Below, in pieces: positions 12,301-24,300 of a stretch of 29,137 nt of DNA. The number at the start of each line of letters is the position of its first letter. The stretch's first letter is position 1. The translations under genes and the position numbers were made by a program. This DNA is from Pleurobrachia bachei (lineage: Eukaryota > Ctenophora > Tentaculata > Cydippida > Pleurobrachiidae), in contig AVPN01000171.1 of the NCBI GenBank assembly GCA_000695325.1, forward strand, positions 24,653 through 53,789. The letters are read 5' to 3'. Below the pieces are notes generated by a model, which worked only from the letters and a program-made list of their open reading frames with translations, had not been told where the DNA came from and searched no databases.

Positions 12301-15300
12301 TTGCTCTTACTGTCACGTGACAAGTTAATGGGTCGACTGTAGAGCTCATTAAACTGCCGTTCTGTACCCAGGAATCCTGGCATGAGCCAATCAAATAGTC
12401 CCCAGAGCTCCAGGACGTTGTTCTGTATTGGTGTACCCGATAGGATCAACCTGTGTGGGGAATGTGTTACACAATTATAAAAACATTCACCGATTTGGAA
12501 AAGTTGGGTAGAAAACAACTCAACCTCTCAGTCACCCCCTCCCCCCTTTCAGCCCCTTCCCTAGCTGCTACCTGGCACCCCCTCCCCTTTTCACCCCATC
12601 CCTACCTGTGTAACGCCTGAACACCTCGGATCGCTTGGGCCACTTTAGTCTTGGTATTCTTTATCACATGTCCCTCATCTAGCACACAGTAGTTCCAGCG
12701 AAGTCCACCAAAGAACTCTGCGTCATTTCGGAGGACATCATAGGAGCAGATAATCAGGTTGTGTCGTCCTGATTTTACCACTTTTTGTAGACCAACCCTC
12801 TCCGCTGTCCCACCTGCAAAATGTAAGGAATGAGGAATGTGGGGAGTGTCTGCCACGAATATTTGCTGTAAAAATGTTGGGCAATTTGAACTTTGAGTAC
12901 CAAGAATAATATTTGTAATACAAGTGTTCCAGTACAAAAAGGAACCGACAGAATCAGGAAATACGTGTCCCTGATTGGCTAATAACCAGTCACGTGACCT
13001 AAATAACGAGTTCTGATTGGTCCTATACACTAACCATGATATATGAGGGGTGATAGATCCAGCGGGTCGACAAACTTCTCCGTTTCGTAGAACCAGTGCC
13101 CAATGAGGGTTGGGGGACATACAACCAGAGATGGGAGAGCCTTTTCACCCTAAAATAAGATTATAGGAGCATGAATCTGCATTTCTAGATGTGATCGATA
13201 TGTATAACCATTACATAACCATATATGTATGTATAGAAGGAGAATATCCTGATGCCCGCCCTGGTGTTTAGCTAAAATTGAGTTTGCTCAAAGTGTGTGA
13301 CGTACGGTGTATTCCCCTTTGCCCAATATACCTTGAGAGATGCTCGCTGTTTCTCGTGTGCCGTTCCAATGATACAAAGAGTCTGAAGGGTCTTCCCCAG
13401 CCCCATGTCATCACAGAGTATCCCGTGGAGCCCGAACTGGCTGAGGAACCACAGCCAATTAACACCATCCTGGGGGGAGAGGATAGATTGAAGAGGTGAT
13501 TTTTTAAATCTCACGCACAAAAATACAGTTCACAACTATGTTCCCATGCCGCCGTATTACGCTAATCACATGATTATACACAGACAACCTCCGAAAAAAT
13601 ATAGAATTCGAAGTACACCTGCACCTGGTAACCCCCATTTTGTTCGTATAATCGATTGGTGATCATATTGGAGCTCTAAATGTGTGGGACGTTGTTTGAT
13701 ATTAGTTTGGTATTTCGATATACATAGTAGATTGGAATAAAAGTCAATTTTATGTTTCAGAGCAAATAATCCCATCACTCAGAATCACCGTGTGTGTCCG
13801 TTAGAAAATTTATAAACGGTATAAAATTTAAAATGTCAAATCGTTCTCCCGTATCCTTATAATACCGGTAGAGCAAATAGGAACTGCGTAGGCAGATTTG
13901 TACATGTCGTTGTATGTCTCTCACTCCCTCTGGAAAAACCACACGTATATTAAAGTTTTGGTAGTAGGCAGACTATATACTATATATAGGCACTCCCTTC
14001 GTACGTTTCTCTATGATCCACCGGATTACGGGAGAACGGCTTGAGAAATCTCCGGTGGATTTTGTCATTAAAAAGTATTCAAATTTTGATTATTATCCAT
14101 AGTTTTCAATATATAATAGTTAAATTTTGAATTTTACCGACAGGCCGCCGCCCGGCCGCGCGTGGTCAAGTAAATGAATTTGCGTGTGCTAAACTATTTC
14201 GATCATATCTCTGGTTCCTGATAAGATAAAGACTTGATCTTGGTTGCGTTGGAAAGAGAAAAATCTTATCTTTCCAATGCTTCCAGGTTCAAATTTTAAG
14301 ATTGCCAGGAACTTGATTTCGATTCAAAGTGTGTAAGGCGCGAAGGTTACTTCAATAACAGTACGCTGCGGCCTGTCGGTTAAATTAGAAATTCGACTAT
14401 ACTTATCTTTATAATGTACAGAGTACAACGTGATGAACGAATCAGAGATAGATGTGCCAACAGCACTATCTATACCCCTTGGTGTTTACAACTTTATCGC
14501 CTCCTTCTTTGGGATCGCTGGTAACGGCATCGTCATCTATTCCTCTATCCGATACAATGCTGTACAGCTTGATGAAGTATCCGTGATGTTTGTTGGAAAC
14601 CTCGCATTGGCAGATATGATGTATGTCATCTGTCAGACCCTTCCCTACTTCATTACACTATCCGTCCGTCGGTGGGTACTTGGACCGGTTTACTGTTACA
14701 TTCAGGGCTTGATCACCATTATTCCTTGTGCTGTAAACACACTGACCGTGCTCGCTATATCGGCATACCGACTGAAAATGATTATTTTCCCTTTCCACCA
14801 CACCTCACTGAGGACAGGTAGAGTGTCCATTGCTCTCATCTGGATGTTATCTTTCTCTTACATCGTCGGTGTCATGTACAACCAACATGGAGCAGTGTTC
14901 AAACCCAATACGGCGATATGCAGTCCCGAAATTTATGACGATCATGAGGCTAGAGGACCCTTAATGGTTGCATTGTTTTTCTTAGGTTTTATCCCCCTTG
15001 TTGGGGTTTTCGGTATTAATCTGGTTCTCTTGGGGATAGCGATACGGAAAGGCTACTCTGCCAACAGTGGGATTAATTACAAAGCCTTGTTTGTTATTCT
15101 GTCTCTGTCAGGGTTGTTCATGTTGAGTTGGGTTCCGTGGCTTATGCTACTTTCTTTGGGTTTGGAGGTAATGAAATCTATTATATCTCCAACTCCCTTT
15201 GAGGTCCAAACTTTGGTATTGCTTTCTATAAATGCTATAAGTCTCAACACATTCGGGAACCCCTTCCTTTACACGCTTACCAACCGACGCTTTGGAAGAT

Positions 15301-18300
15301 ATGTACGGAGCTTACTTTGTGGCATGTTCAAAGCTGGGAGCAGAAATCGGCAAATTGCTCATCGCACTGGTAATCGAGAAGTCAACCTTCCTGCTAGGAA
15401 CCAGGTCCGTGCTAACAATACTGCCATGCAGTCTAATACTACTACAACGAGTGTCTGAGCTTGCCAACGGCAAGCCCACACTAGGGGACTATCGCAGAGT
15501 TCAATATCGCCGGCACTAGGAGAATATACCCCCCAACCAAAGAGAACTACCATCTGGCACGATCACAAGAAGGTGGTTCAGGGGCGGTCCGGGGAATCGA
15601 ACATGCATGGATTCTTCATTGTTCGATATATTGACTTCATCTTTCTATTATTCTCTACTCTAGTAGATTTCAGCACACTATCACACGCAGGGAGCGTTTT
15701 ATGACCTGACCATTACCTATGTCATACTATTATCAAATTACCTGTTGGTATTTTCTGAGGGTAGCATTAATCTTGATGGGAACAACACAATCCTTTATCT
15801 GACTGGGGTCCATCAACTGCTCTATAAACTCCTGCAAACAGAAACACGATATGTGTGTGAGCATTTAAGCACTAGGGGTTTCTTCGGTGAATATCAAAAC
15901 TCGAGGGTTCTGTTTGCCTTGTTCGACCCTCCCTAAAAAGGGTTCGAACAAAACTCGGGTTAGGTGTTCTGTACCTTGTATGTACCTCGGAACACCCCAA
16001 TATATTTCTGTACCTTTTGTTCTTCTTTTCTGGCAGCTAGTTTCCCTGACATTCCCTCCACTTTACACCTCATCCCATCCAGAGGCATTAGTCGGACCAG
16101 CTGGGCGAAGGTCAGGGTAGAGAGAGCTCTCACGTCCGCCAAGGGATCACTCATTCGACGGAGAGTGGGTAGGACTAGGAGAACGATATAGGGGACTATC
16201 TTGATCTCTAATTTCTGAAATAGTGGCAGTGAAATAACAGTTTATTTAGGTGTCTGGAAGATAGTAGAAGTTAGTTACGAAACTACAGCATGTAGCCAAG
16301 AATTGTCAGAACATCAACAGTTGATACCAATTACTTTGACTACAATGTCTTGTTACCTTGACTACAATGTGTAAGAATTCAGTGATTCCCTGCCGGTGAT
16401 GGGGCTTGGAACTCTCCAACTCTGACAGTGGCTCCATTAACACATCATTCATTACATCCACCTGATGGGTTTAATTAGGGTTAATCAAGCTAACTAATTA
16501 GCTAATCAAGCTAATTTTGAGTAAAGGTTTAATTGGGTTAATTAGAATACTACCCAGAAGATATTATTATTTGACTATTTTTCATTCTTCATAACTGTAA
16601 CGCTGCGAGAGTTACTGTACTTTAGTGAGACAACCCTCGAGGGGTAATATAACTCACTATTTAGTGGCTGATTGGTTACAAAGTCACCCATAATACGCTC
16701 TACATGTGAGCTTTGGTAATTTCATTCAAAGGGGTTGACAACTCACCGCGTGAACGTGTGTTATTGAGGTTAGTAACCGACTGGTGGCATGCCTGACAGC
16801 CGTATAGCGGTGGACAAGTAGCCGGGATATGGTGGGGAGATTGGAGAGAATGAGATCCCTCTGAATGGTAGGATGAAGAGAGGAGTAGGTGTGCTCTAGA
16901 GCGTAAAGCGCTGTAGTCAACTGCAGGGAAAGAGGTAGGTGTTAGAACAACTTGCAAATCATAGAAAACAATTATAATTATGTTCGTCCCATCCCCTGTT
17001 TTATAATCTCCCTGCTAATAGATGGACGCAACAAAGCTTGAAAACATGTATAAGAGGTTCTATCCTTCCAGTCGCTAATAAAGATACTTTCAATCGCCCG
17101 TTACCGATAATGATCTTCTCTGGCTCTCATTCAGATCTTCATTGATCTCTTTCTCTCTTTTTCTCTGATATCTAATCTTGAGCAGCATTGGACGGGAATC
17201 GAACATGCATGGATTCTTCATTGTTCGATATATTGACTTCATCTTTCTATTATTCTCTACTCTAGTAGATTTCAGCACACTATCACACGCAGGGAGCGTT
17301 TTATGACCTGACCATTACCTATGTCATACTATTATCAAATTACCTGTTGGTATTTTCTGAGGGTAGCATTAATCTTGATGGGAACAACACAATCCTTTAT
17401 CTGACTGGGGTCCATCAACTGCTCTATAAACTCCTGCAAACAGAAACACGATATGTGTGTGAGCATTTAAGCACTAGGGGTTTCTTCGGTGAATATCAAA
17501 ACTCGAGGGTTCTGTTTGCCTTGTTCGACCCTCCCTAAAAAGGGTTCGAACAAAACTCGGGTTAGGTGTTCTGTACCTTGTATGTACCTCGGAACACCCC
17601 AATATATTTCTGTACCTTTTGTTCTTCTTTTCTGGCAGCTAGTTTCCCTGACATTCCCTCCACTTTACACCTCATCCCATCCAGAGGCATTAGTCGGACC
17701 AGCTGGGCGAAGGTCAGGGTAGAGAGAGCTCTCACGTCCGCCAAGGGATCACTCATTCGACGGAGAGTGGGTAGGACTAGGAGAACGATATAGGGGACTA
17801 TCTTGATCTCTAATTTCTGAAATAGTGGCAGTGAAATAACAGTTTATTTAGGTGTCTGGAAGATAGTAGAAGTTAGTTACGAAACTACAGCATGTAGCCA
17901 AGAATTGTCAGAACATCAACAGTTGATACCAATTACTTTGACTACAATGTCTTGTTACCTTGACTACAATGTGTAAGAATTCAGTGATTCCCTGCCGGTG
18001 ATGGGGCTTGGAACTCTCCAACTCTGACAGTGGCTCCATTAACACATCATTCATTACATCCACCTGATGGGTTTAATTAGGGTTAATCAAGCTAACTAAT
18101 TAGCTAATCAAGCTAATTTTGAGTAAAGGTTTAATTGGGTTAATTAGAATACTACCCAGAAGATATTATTATTTGACTATTTTTCATTCTTCATAACTGT
18201 AACGCTGCGAGAGTTACTGTACTTTAGTGAGACAACCCTCGAGGGGTAATATAACTCACTATTTAGTGGCTGATTGGTTACAAAGTCACCCATAATACGC

Positions 18301-21300
18301 TCTACATGTGAGCTTTGGTAATTTCATTCAAAGGGGTTGACAACTCACCGCGTGAACGTGTGTTATTGAGGTTAGTAACCGACTGGTGGCATGCCTGACA
18401 GCCGTATAGCGGTGGACAAGTAGCCGGGATATGGTGGGGAGATTGGAGAGAATGAGATCCCTCTGAATGGTAGGATGAAGAGAGGAGTAGGTGTGCTCTA
18501 GAGCGTAAAGCGCTGTAGTCAACTGCAGGGAAAGAGGTAGGTGTTAGAACAACTTGCAAATCATAGAAAACAATTATAATTATGTTCGTCCCATCCCCTG
18601 TTTTATAATCTCCCTGCTAATAGATGGACGCAACAAAGCTTGAAAACATGTATAAGAGGTTCTATCCTTCCAGTCGCTAATAAAGATACTTTCAATCGCC
18701 CGTTACCGATAATGATCTTCTCTGGCTCTCATTCAGATCTTCATTGATCTCTTTCTCTCTTTTTCTCTGATATCTAATCTTGAGCAGCATTGGACCTAGA
18801 AGAGCAACGTATGGGTCTCATCCAAAAGACCAACGACTGTTGTTGAGCTCTCCTTTTATAGTCCAATGAGGTTGACTATTATGGGGTGACGCTAGCGGTA
18901 TACAGTAGTGTCTCCTGTTAATCGGTCAACTCTCCCTCCTCCAAGAGATAGGTGTGCGCACAATGTTACTCTCCCTCTCTGCGATAGCTAACGTCACGAG
19001 ACAGACAGACCACCTCTCTCTCTGCGTTGATCTGTTAATCGGTCCACTCTTTCTCTACCCCAAGACATAGGTGTGCGCACACCTATCTCTTGGGGTAGAG
19101 AGAGTGTCGACCGATTAACAGATCATCGGAGAGAGGGAACTCTCTGCGATAGCTAACGTCACGAGGCAGATAGACCAGCTCTCCCTGATCTGTGACGATC
19201 TTACGAAAAGCCATCGCTCCTTGAATTGTTCATACTTTCGTTTTATTGCGGATCACGGAGTCAGTGTCAAGCGACTCAAATCGCTCCGCGAGAAGTCTTT
19301 CAGTAGTATAGAACTGGTGAACTGAAGCCAAATTTGATTGTCACGCTGTCAGAACTGGTTAATTGAAGCCAAATTTTGATTTTTCCTTGCAGCAGGGACA
19401 TTTTCTGGCTCCAATGACTATCGAATGAACATTCTTAATTACCGAATGATCATCGGATAAAATAAGGAGAAAGGAATAGGGTAGGAACAGAGATAAGTAG
19501 AAAGGAATAGGGTAGGAACAGAGATAAGTAGAAAGGAATAGGGTAGGAACAATGTAGAAACAAGGTAGGAACAGGGTTAGCTATCAGTCGTTATCAGTTT
19601 CGTATCACATCTCATCGCTCTGACTGTGACCGTTACTTGCTGCAGTTTTCTAGAACAATCTCTATATCGATGTCCGATCCAGACCCCCTATCCTTGATGA
19701 GGAGCCTTGTTGAGAGGAGTAGCCCCGGGCATGCCATGGCCTACAAAGTTGAGGATTTCGCTCGATCTGTGTATGGAGACAAGCGTGAAGATGTTGATCA
19801 TATTGGCATTTTTAATCTTGTCTCTAATGGTGAGGAGGTCCCTGGTTTCTCCGCCAGTGATTTTGACACGCGTCAGTTCACCAAACCAGTTTTAAGTAAC
19901 TTGTTGGAGTCTGCCTGTAGTTTGCTATTCAAGCAGTGCCTTCCTTACTTCATGCAAACTAGGAAGTTACACGACCAGGTTGCTAAGTTAGAGAAGGAAG
20001 CAGAAGAAGAAAAGAAGAGTTCAGATCCCGCCACCACCAGTGCCTTACAGCTAAGTGAAGAGTTGAATGCTGCCCAGAGGAAGATCATCGCCCTCCAGGA
20101 GCAAGTGATTGCGCTCTCTGGCTCTCATTCAGATCTTCATTGATCTCTTTCTCTCTTTTTCTCTGTTACGATATCTAATCTTGAGCAGCATTGGACATAG
20201 AAGAGCAACGTATGGGTCTTATCCAAAAGACAAATGACTGTTGTTGAGCTCTCCATTTATAGTCCACTGAGGTTGACTATTATATGGGGTGACGATAGCG
20301 TTTCTCTTGTTAATCGGTCCACTCTCTATCTCCGCTCTCTCCTCCAAGAGATAGGTGTGCGCACAATGTTACCCTCCCTCTCTGTGATAGCTAACGTCAC
20401 GGCACAAACAAACCACCTCCCTCTCTGCTATGATCTGTTAATCGGTCCAAGCTCTCTCTACCCCAAGAGATAGGTGTGCGCACACCTATCTCTTGGAGGA
20501 GAGAGAGTGGACCAATTAACAGATCTCTCTGCGATAGCTAACGTCACGAGGCAGATAGACCAGCTCTCTCTCTGTGACGATCTTAACAAAAGGCATCGCT
20601 CCTTGAATTCTTCATACTTTCGTTTTATTGCGGATCACGGAGACAGTGTCAAGCGACTCAAATAGCTCCGCGAGAAGTCTTTCAGTAGTATAGAACTGGT
20701 GAACTGAAGCCAAATTTTGATTGTCACGCTGTCAGAACTGGTTAATTGAAGCCAAATTTTGATTTTTCCTTGCAGCAGGGACATTTTCTGGCTCCAATGA
20801 CTATTGAATGAACATTCTTAATTACCGAATGATCATCGGATAAAATAAGGAGAAAGGAATAGGGTAGGAACAGAGATAAGTAGAAAGGAATAGGGTAAGA
20901 ACAATGTAGAAACAAGGTAGGAACAGGGTAGGAACAGATATAAGTAGATAGGAACAGGGTAGGCACAGAGAAAAAAACCAAGATCATTAGCTCTAAGAAA
21001 TAACAAACCAAAATTACGTTTAAGTGTTTGGTAGGGAGGTAGGCGATCAATACAAGAACTGATGGGAATTATGAGTTTTGGACCGATCTTTATACTACCA
21101 TCTGTCTAGAGATAAACTCCCTCTCTGAGCGTAACATAAAATCCTGGTTGTGTTACGCCTACAGATAGATCTCCCTAGCATCTGAGAAACTTGATCTCCC
21201 ACACCATCTGGTGGCCTGCTGTTCTGAAAGTGAATGAGAGAGGGGGCTGGATAGTATCCCATATTCTCTTTCTACACTATATAGAGCAGTGGCTTCAATT

Positions 21301-24300
21301 AACCAGTTCTGACAGCGTGACAATCAAAATTTGGCTTCAGTTCACCAGTTCTATACTACTTCTTTCTTTCACCGATTATCATGGATCAACTTTTATAATA
21401 TATAAATTATAAGCTCTCTCTAGATTACTGTTGTATGTTCGAACCTCCACTTGCACTTATCTGTGTAGTGTGTATAATAACGCGGAAACTCATTTTTTCG
21501 TAGCTAAATGGACGAGGTCTGAATTCTTCAGCAGCAAAGGTAAGACTAACTAACTGATAGTCGAATGATATAATTATAGCGAGTATCATTTTCTCCAAAT
21601 ATACCATAAAACCGCTGACGTAGTTAGTCATAACAATGACTTTGTTTAGTCTACCCCTCTCACCTAGTAACCCCCGACAACAGTTCATTGTTACCTTGTT
21701 ACATTGATCCTCTCCCTCGTCACCACCAGCAACCTTCGTAACCAAGGCAACCACTTCATCTCTAAACACAGGAACTTTCTCCAGGAGATCTGACCCAAAC
21801 CTCTCAGCGAGATGACAAAGGACGGTTACAGAGCCACGTCTGTTGATCTCTGATTCCTTGAGGACTATATCAGTGTCTGATGCTGCTGCTGCTTTCCGTG
21901 CTCGACATCTACCTGTAGTATAGGGGAGTTGGAGGCTCATTTCAATCAATTGATTTAATGTTTGTTTCTAAATCTTTAAATTCAGAGAAAAAAACTAGTG
22001 TTCTTCTTTCATTTGTTTGTTAGTTTTAATAAATCATACTAAACTATTAAGTATTATATATCACGCAGAGTTTCTAGAAAACAAGCAGTTGAGGTTAAGG
22101 AGAGATTGATTTGTTATTCTGAATAATGAGTTCAGAGCAAGATTAATTAATTCTTGCTCTGAACTCATTATTCAGAATAACAAATCAATCTTCTTTCATT
22201 TGTTTGTTAGTTTTAATAAATCATACTAAACTATTAAGTATTATATATCACGCAGAGTTTCTAGAAAACAAGCAGTTGAATTATTCATACTATACAATCA
22301 TGACTACAATGTCGGCCAGGCTCGAATAGGGCAGTCTTTTATGGAACAATTGTTGAATTATTCATAGCAAATCACTGATCTCCATATTCAATGAGCAGCA
22401 GAGCAAAACAATCCAAAACAAAGAAAATGCAGCTTTTCTTGCTCGACCCTATTTCACCGCGCCCCAAAATAAAAAGAGTTCGAACAAAACAAGGGTGAGT
22501 CAAATGTTTCACTCCACTTTCCGCACAGTAGGGTGAGACAATTCACAATGGTACTCAATACCACAAGTTCTCACAAGGGGGGGGGGTAGACCCTAATTGC
22601 TACCAGGTACAGTGTTGCACTGAATAATCGACTCAACTACCGTAACTGGCCCAACGATCGTCTAGACACTGATCACTAGATCATACAGTTCACAGGTGAA
22701 TTTTAAGACAAAACAACACTTTGATCAGATAAAAGAGAGGGAGATAGAGGGAACGAGAGGTAGGGAGAGAGTCTGAATAAATAAGGAGTTTGGGGACTTT
22801 ACAGTTATCATGAGGCTTCCCGCTTCACTTTTCTCACACCTAATCAGACAGCCACCTAACCGCTACTACATTATGGGAGGCAATGGTGCATTATTACACT
22901 ACTTGAAATACTATCCGTGAGCCAATTTCCCTCATGCTGGATGGATGCTGGGAACTATTTTTGTTTACCCCTCAACACGTCTTGTATTGTTCATACTATG
23001 GGCGGTGCAATAGTACAACTCAACACTACATGACAGGTATCACACACTATTTACCTCGTTTCGCCTCACTGCTGGATGCCTGTGTCAGGTAGGTTATCAT
23101 TCCGTTGGTTTGGGTGAGGGTGGACGCTAGGGAGAGGAGATCACCGGTAATACCTGGGGTCAGGGGTGTTGCGGGGGTGGTGGGGGTCTCCGAACCGTTA
23201 GTGCCTCCACCGTTCCTAGTAGAGGAGAATATTTTTAGTCAATTTACCAGCTCTATATGTACTTGCATAGAGAGAAATGTAATACGAAAAGTATTGAAAC
23301 ATTCAAACACAGTGTCAAGCGACTAAACAAAAATGGGATAGGTACAGCTGGAACACTCATCACACCAAACACACCAGCACGCAAACAGAGTGTGAGGTGT
23401 CTTCGATACCAAGTATAACAGCTGGTACACTCAACACTCATCACACCAGACACCAGCATGATTACTACATAACTTAACTTACTGGTGCGTGAAGGAGAAT
23501 GCATTGCAGGTAGAATCAAGGTTGGGATACAACGTTCTATCTCCCACTACTCCTGTAACATTGCAGTTTCAGAAACAAGAATAATGATTGTAGCTCAGGC
23601 AGAAGATACTATACAAAAAAGACAATGATAAAATATAAACTCAGCTGTTTTGAAAGAAGACCCTCTCTATTTCAGTCTGACAATCAAAACCCATTACCAC
23701 TTTCTAAAAAATCCATTACCACTTTCTAACAAACCCATTACCAACACTCGGTACCTAATTGGACAATATGGCATTGAAATGTTGAAAGAAGCTTTTAAAA
23801 AAGGGCGGCTGTAAAATCTTAATTGCATGTTATAGGTTGCCCGCCGCGTGGTGTCCGTAAAATCACTTCACATACAAAATATGAGAGTGAAACCAGAAAA
23901 TAAGAATAATGTGTCTGAAAAAAGCTCAAACCTGAGATTATGTTTTTGATTATCTTTGGAGTGGGGCAGGGTGTCCGTGACAGAACAAGAGTGACCAGTC
24001 TTCTAATGCTCTCCGCAGCTAACGATTGGATCTCAGGACTACTCTACAGGGAAGAGAGAGATGTGGGTGAAATGTCTGTGAAACACCATATAGTTTAGTT
24101 TTAGCCTCACTACCAGGCATTCATAGGCCTCTGAGTTTTACCAACTCCTGCTAACAGTATGATAATAGTTTTAATATTTTCACCCAGCTTGGACCCTACC
24201 TCACGTTTCACAGTCTCCATGAGGGGTTTGATGATGGGGTTCAGCTTGTCAGTTAACCTCTCTAACCTCACCAACACTCCAGCTAGAGACGAAGTAACAC

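Larger units (their letters stand above)
15592..17193. repeat. Tandem duplication 3, copy 1 (1602-bp unit)
   Basis: Starts GGGAATCGAACATGCATGG and ends GCAGCATTGGAC. No difference from copy 2 seen on reading. Its last roughly 75 bp (17117-17193) are the 5' edge of the repeat family at 18720-20985, so the right breakpoint fell inside that repeat. Confidence 0.95.
17194..18795. repeat. Tandem duplication 3, copy 2 (1602-bp unit)
   Basis: Carries exons J2, K2, L2 and M2. At its right end the repeat fragment continues into the full repeat, so this edge is the ancestral one. Confidence 0.95.
18720..19585 (+). mobile_element. Unclassified repeat, 5'-shortened copy
   Basis: Begins CTCTGGCTCTCATTCAG, which in the longer copy is the last 27 bases of the ORF, then runs through the same roughly 850-bp 3' region: a hairpin at 19029-19124, a dimeric AGAACTGGTNAA...GAAGCC block and a minisatellite tail. 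Sharing the 3' part while lacking the 5' part is how LINE-type copies behave. Two long direct repeats around a short coding segment would be the alternative reading. Family not recognised. Confidence 0.6.
19586..20985 (+). mobile_element. Unclassified repeat, longer copy with ORF
   Basis: About 85 bp of leader, the ORF at 19670-20143, then the 3' region matching 18720-19585 (offset about 1395 bp) with its own hairpin and a tail of GTAGGAACAGG units. No reverse transcriptase, transposase or terminal inverted repeat is seen, so if mobile it depends on another element. Confidence 0.55.
20986..21694. other. Intron between exon N and the repeat block
   Basis: Holds a short hairpin motif (21111-21170) and an inverted 70-bp fragment of the repeat family (21291-21360). 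No exon seen. Confidence 0.5.
21913..23054. other. Intron between exons O1 and N
   Basis: 1.1 kb with the palindrome and 91-bp direct repeats (22002-22279), a ten-G run (22577-22586) that marks the left edge of duplication 4, and a purine-rich GAGAGGGAGATAGAGGGAAC tract. No exon seen. Confidence 0.55.

Noticed and set aside
13278-13499. Plus-strand 73-residue frame opposite exon I
   Set aside because: Antisense shadow of the BTAF1 Walker A exon.
15592-15612. tRNA T-arm-like string (GGGAATCGAAC)
   Set aside because: No acceptor stem, anticodon arm or D arm could be matched around it.
15745-16191. Plus-strand frames of 63-77 residues opposite exons J and K (repeated at +1602)
   Set aside because: Antisense shadows of BTAF1 exons.
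18720-20985. Reading the repeat pair as an LTR element (two roughly 850-bp direct repeats around a short ORF)
   Set aside because: No TG...CA ends, primer-binding site or polypurine tract visible, and the ORF ends inside the second repeat; a 5'-shortened copy followed by a longer copy explains it more simply.
19028-22191. CRISPR-like reading of the palindromic and repeated blocks
   Set aside because: Repeats are few, unevenly spaced, without unique spacers, and the DNA is eukaryotic.
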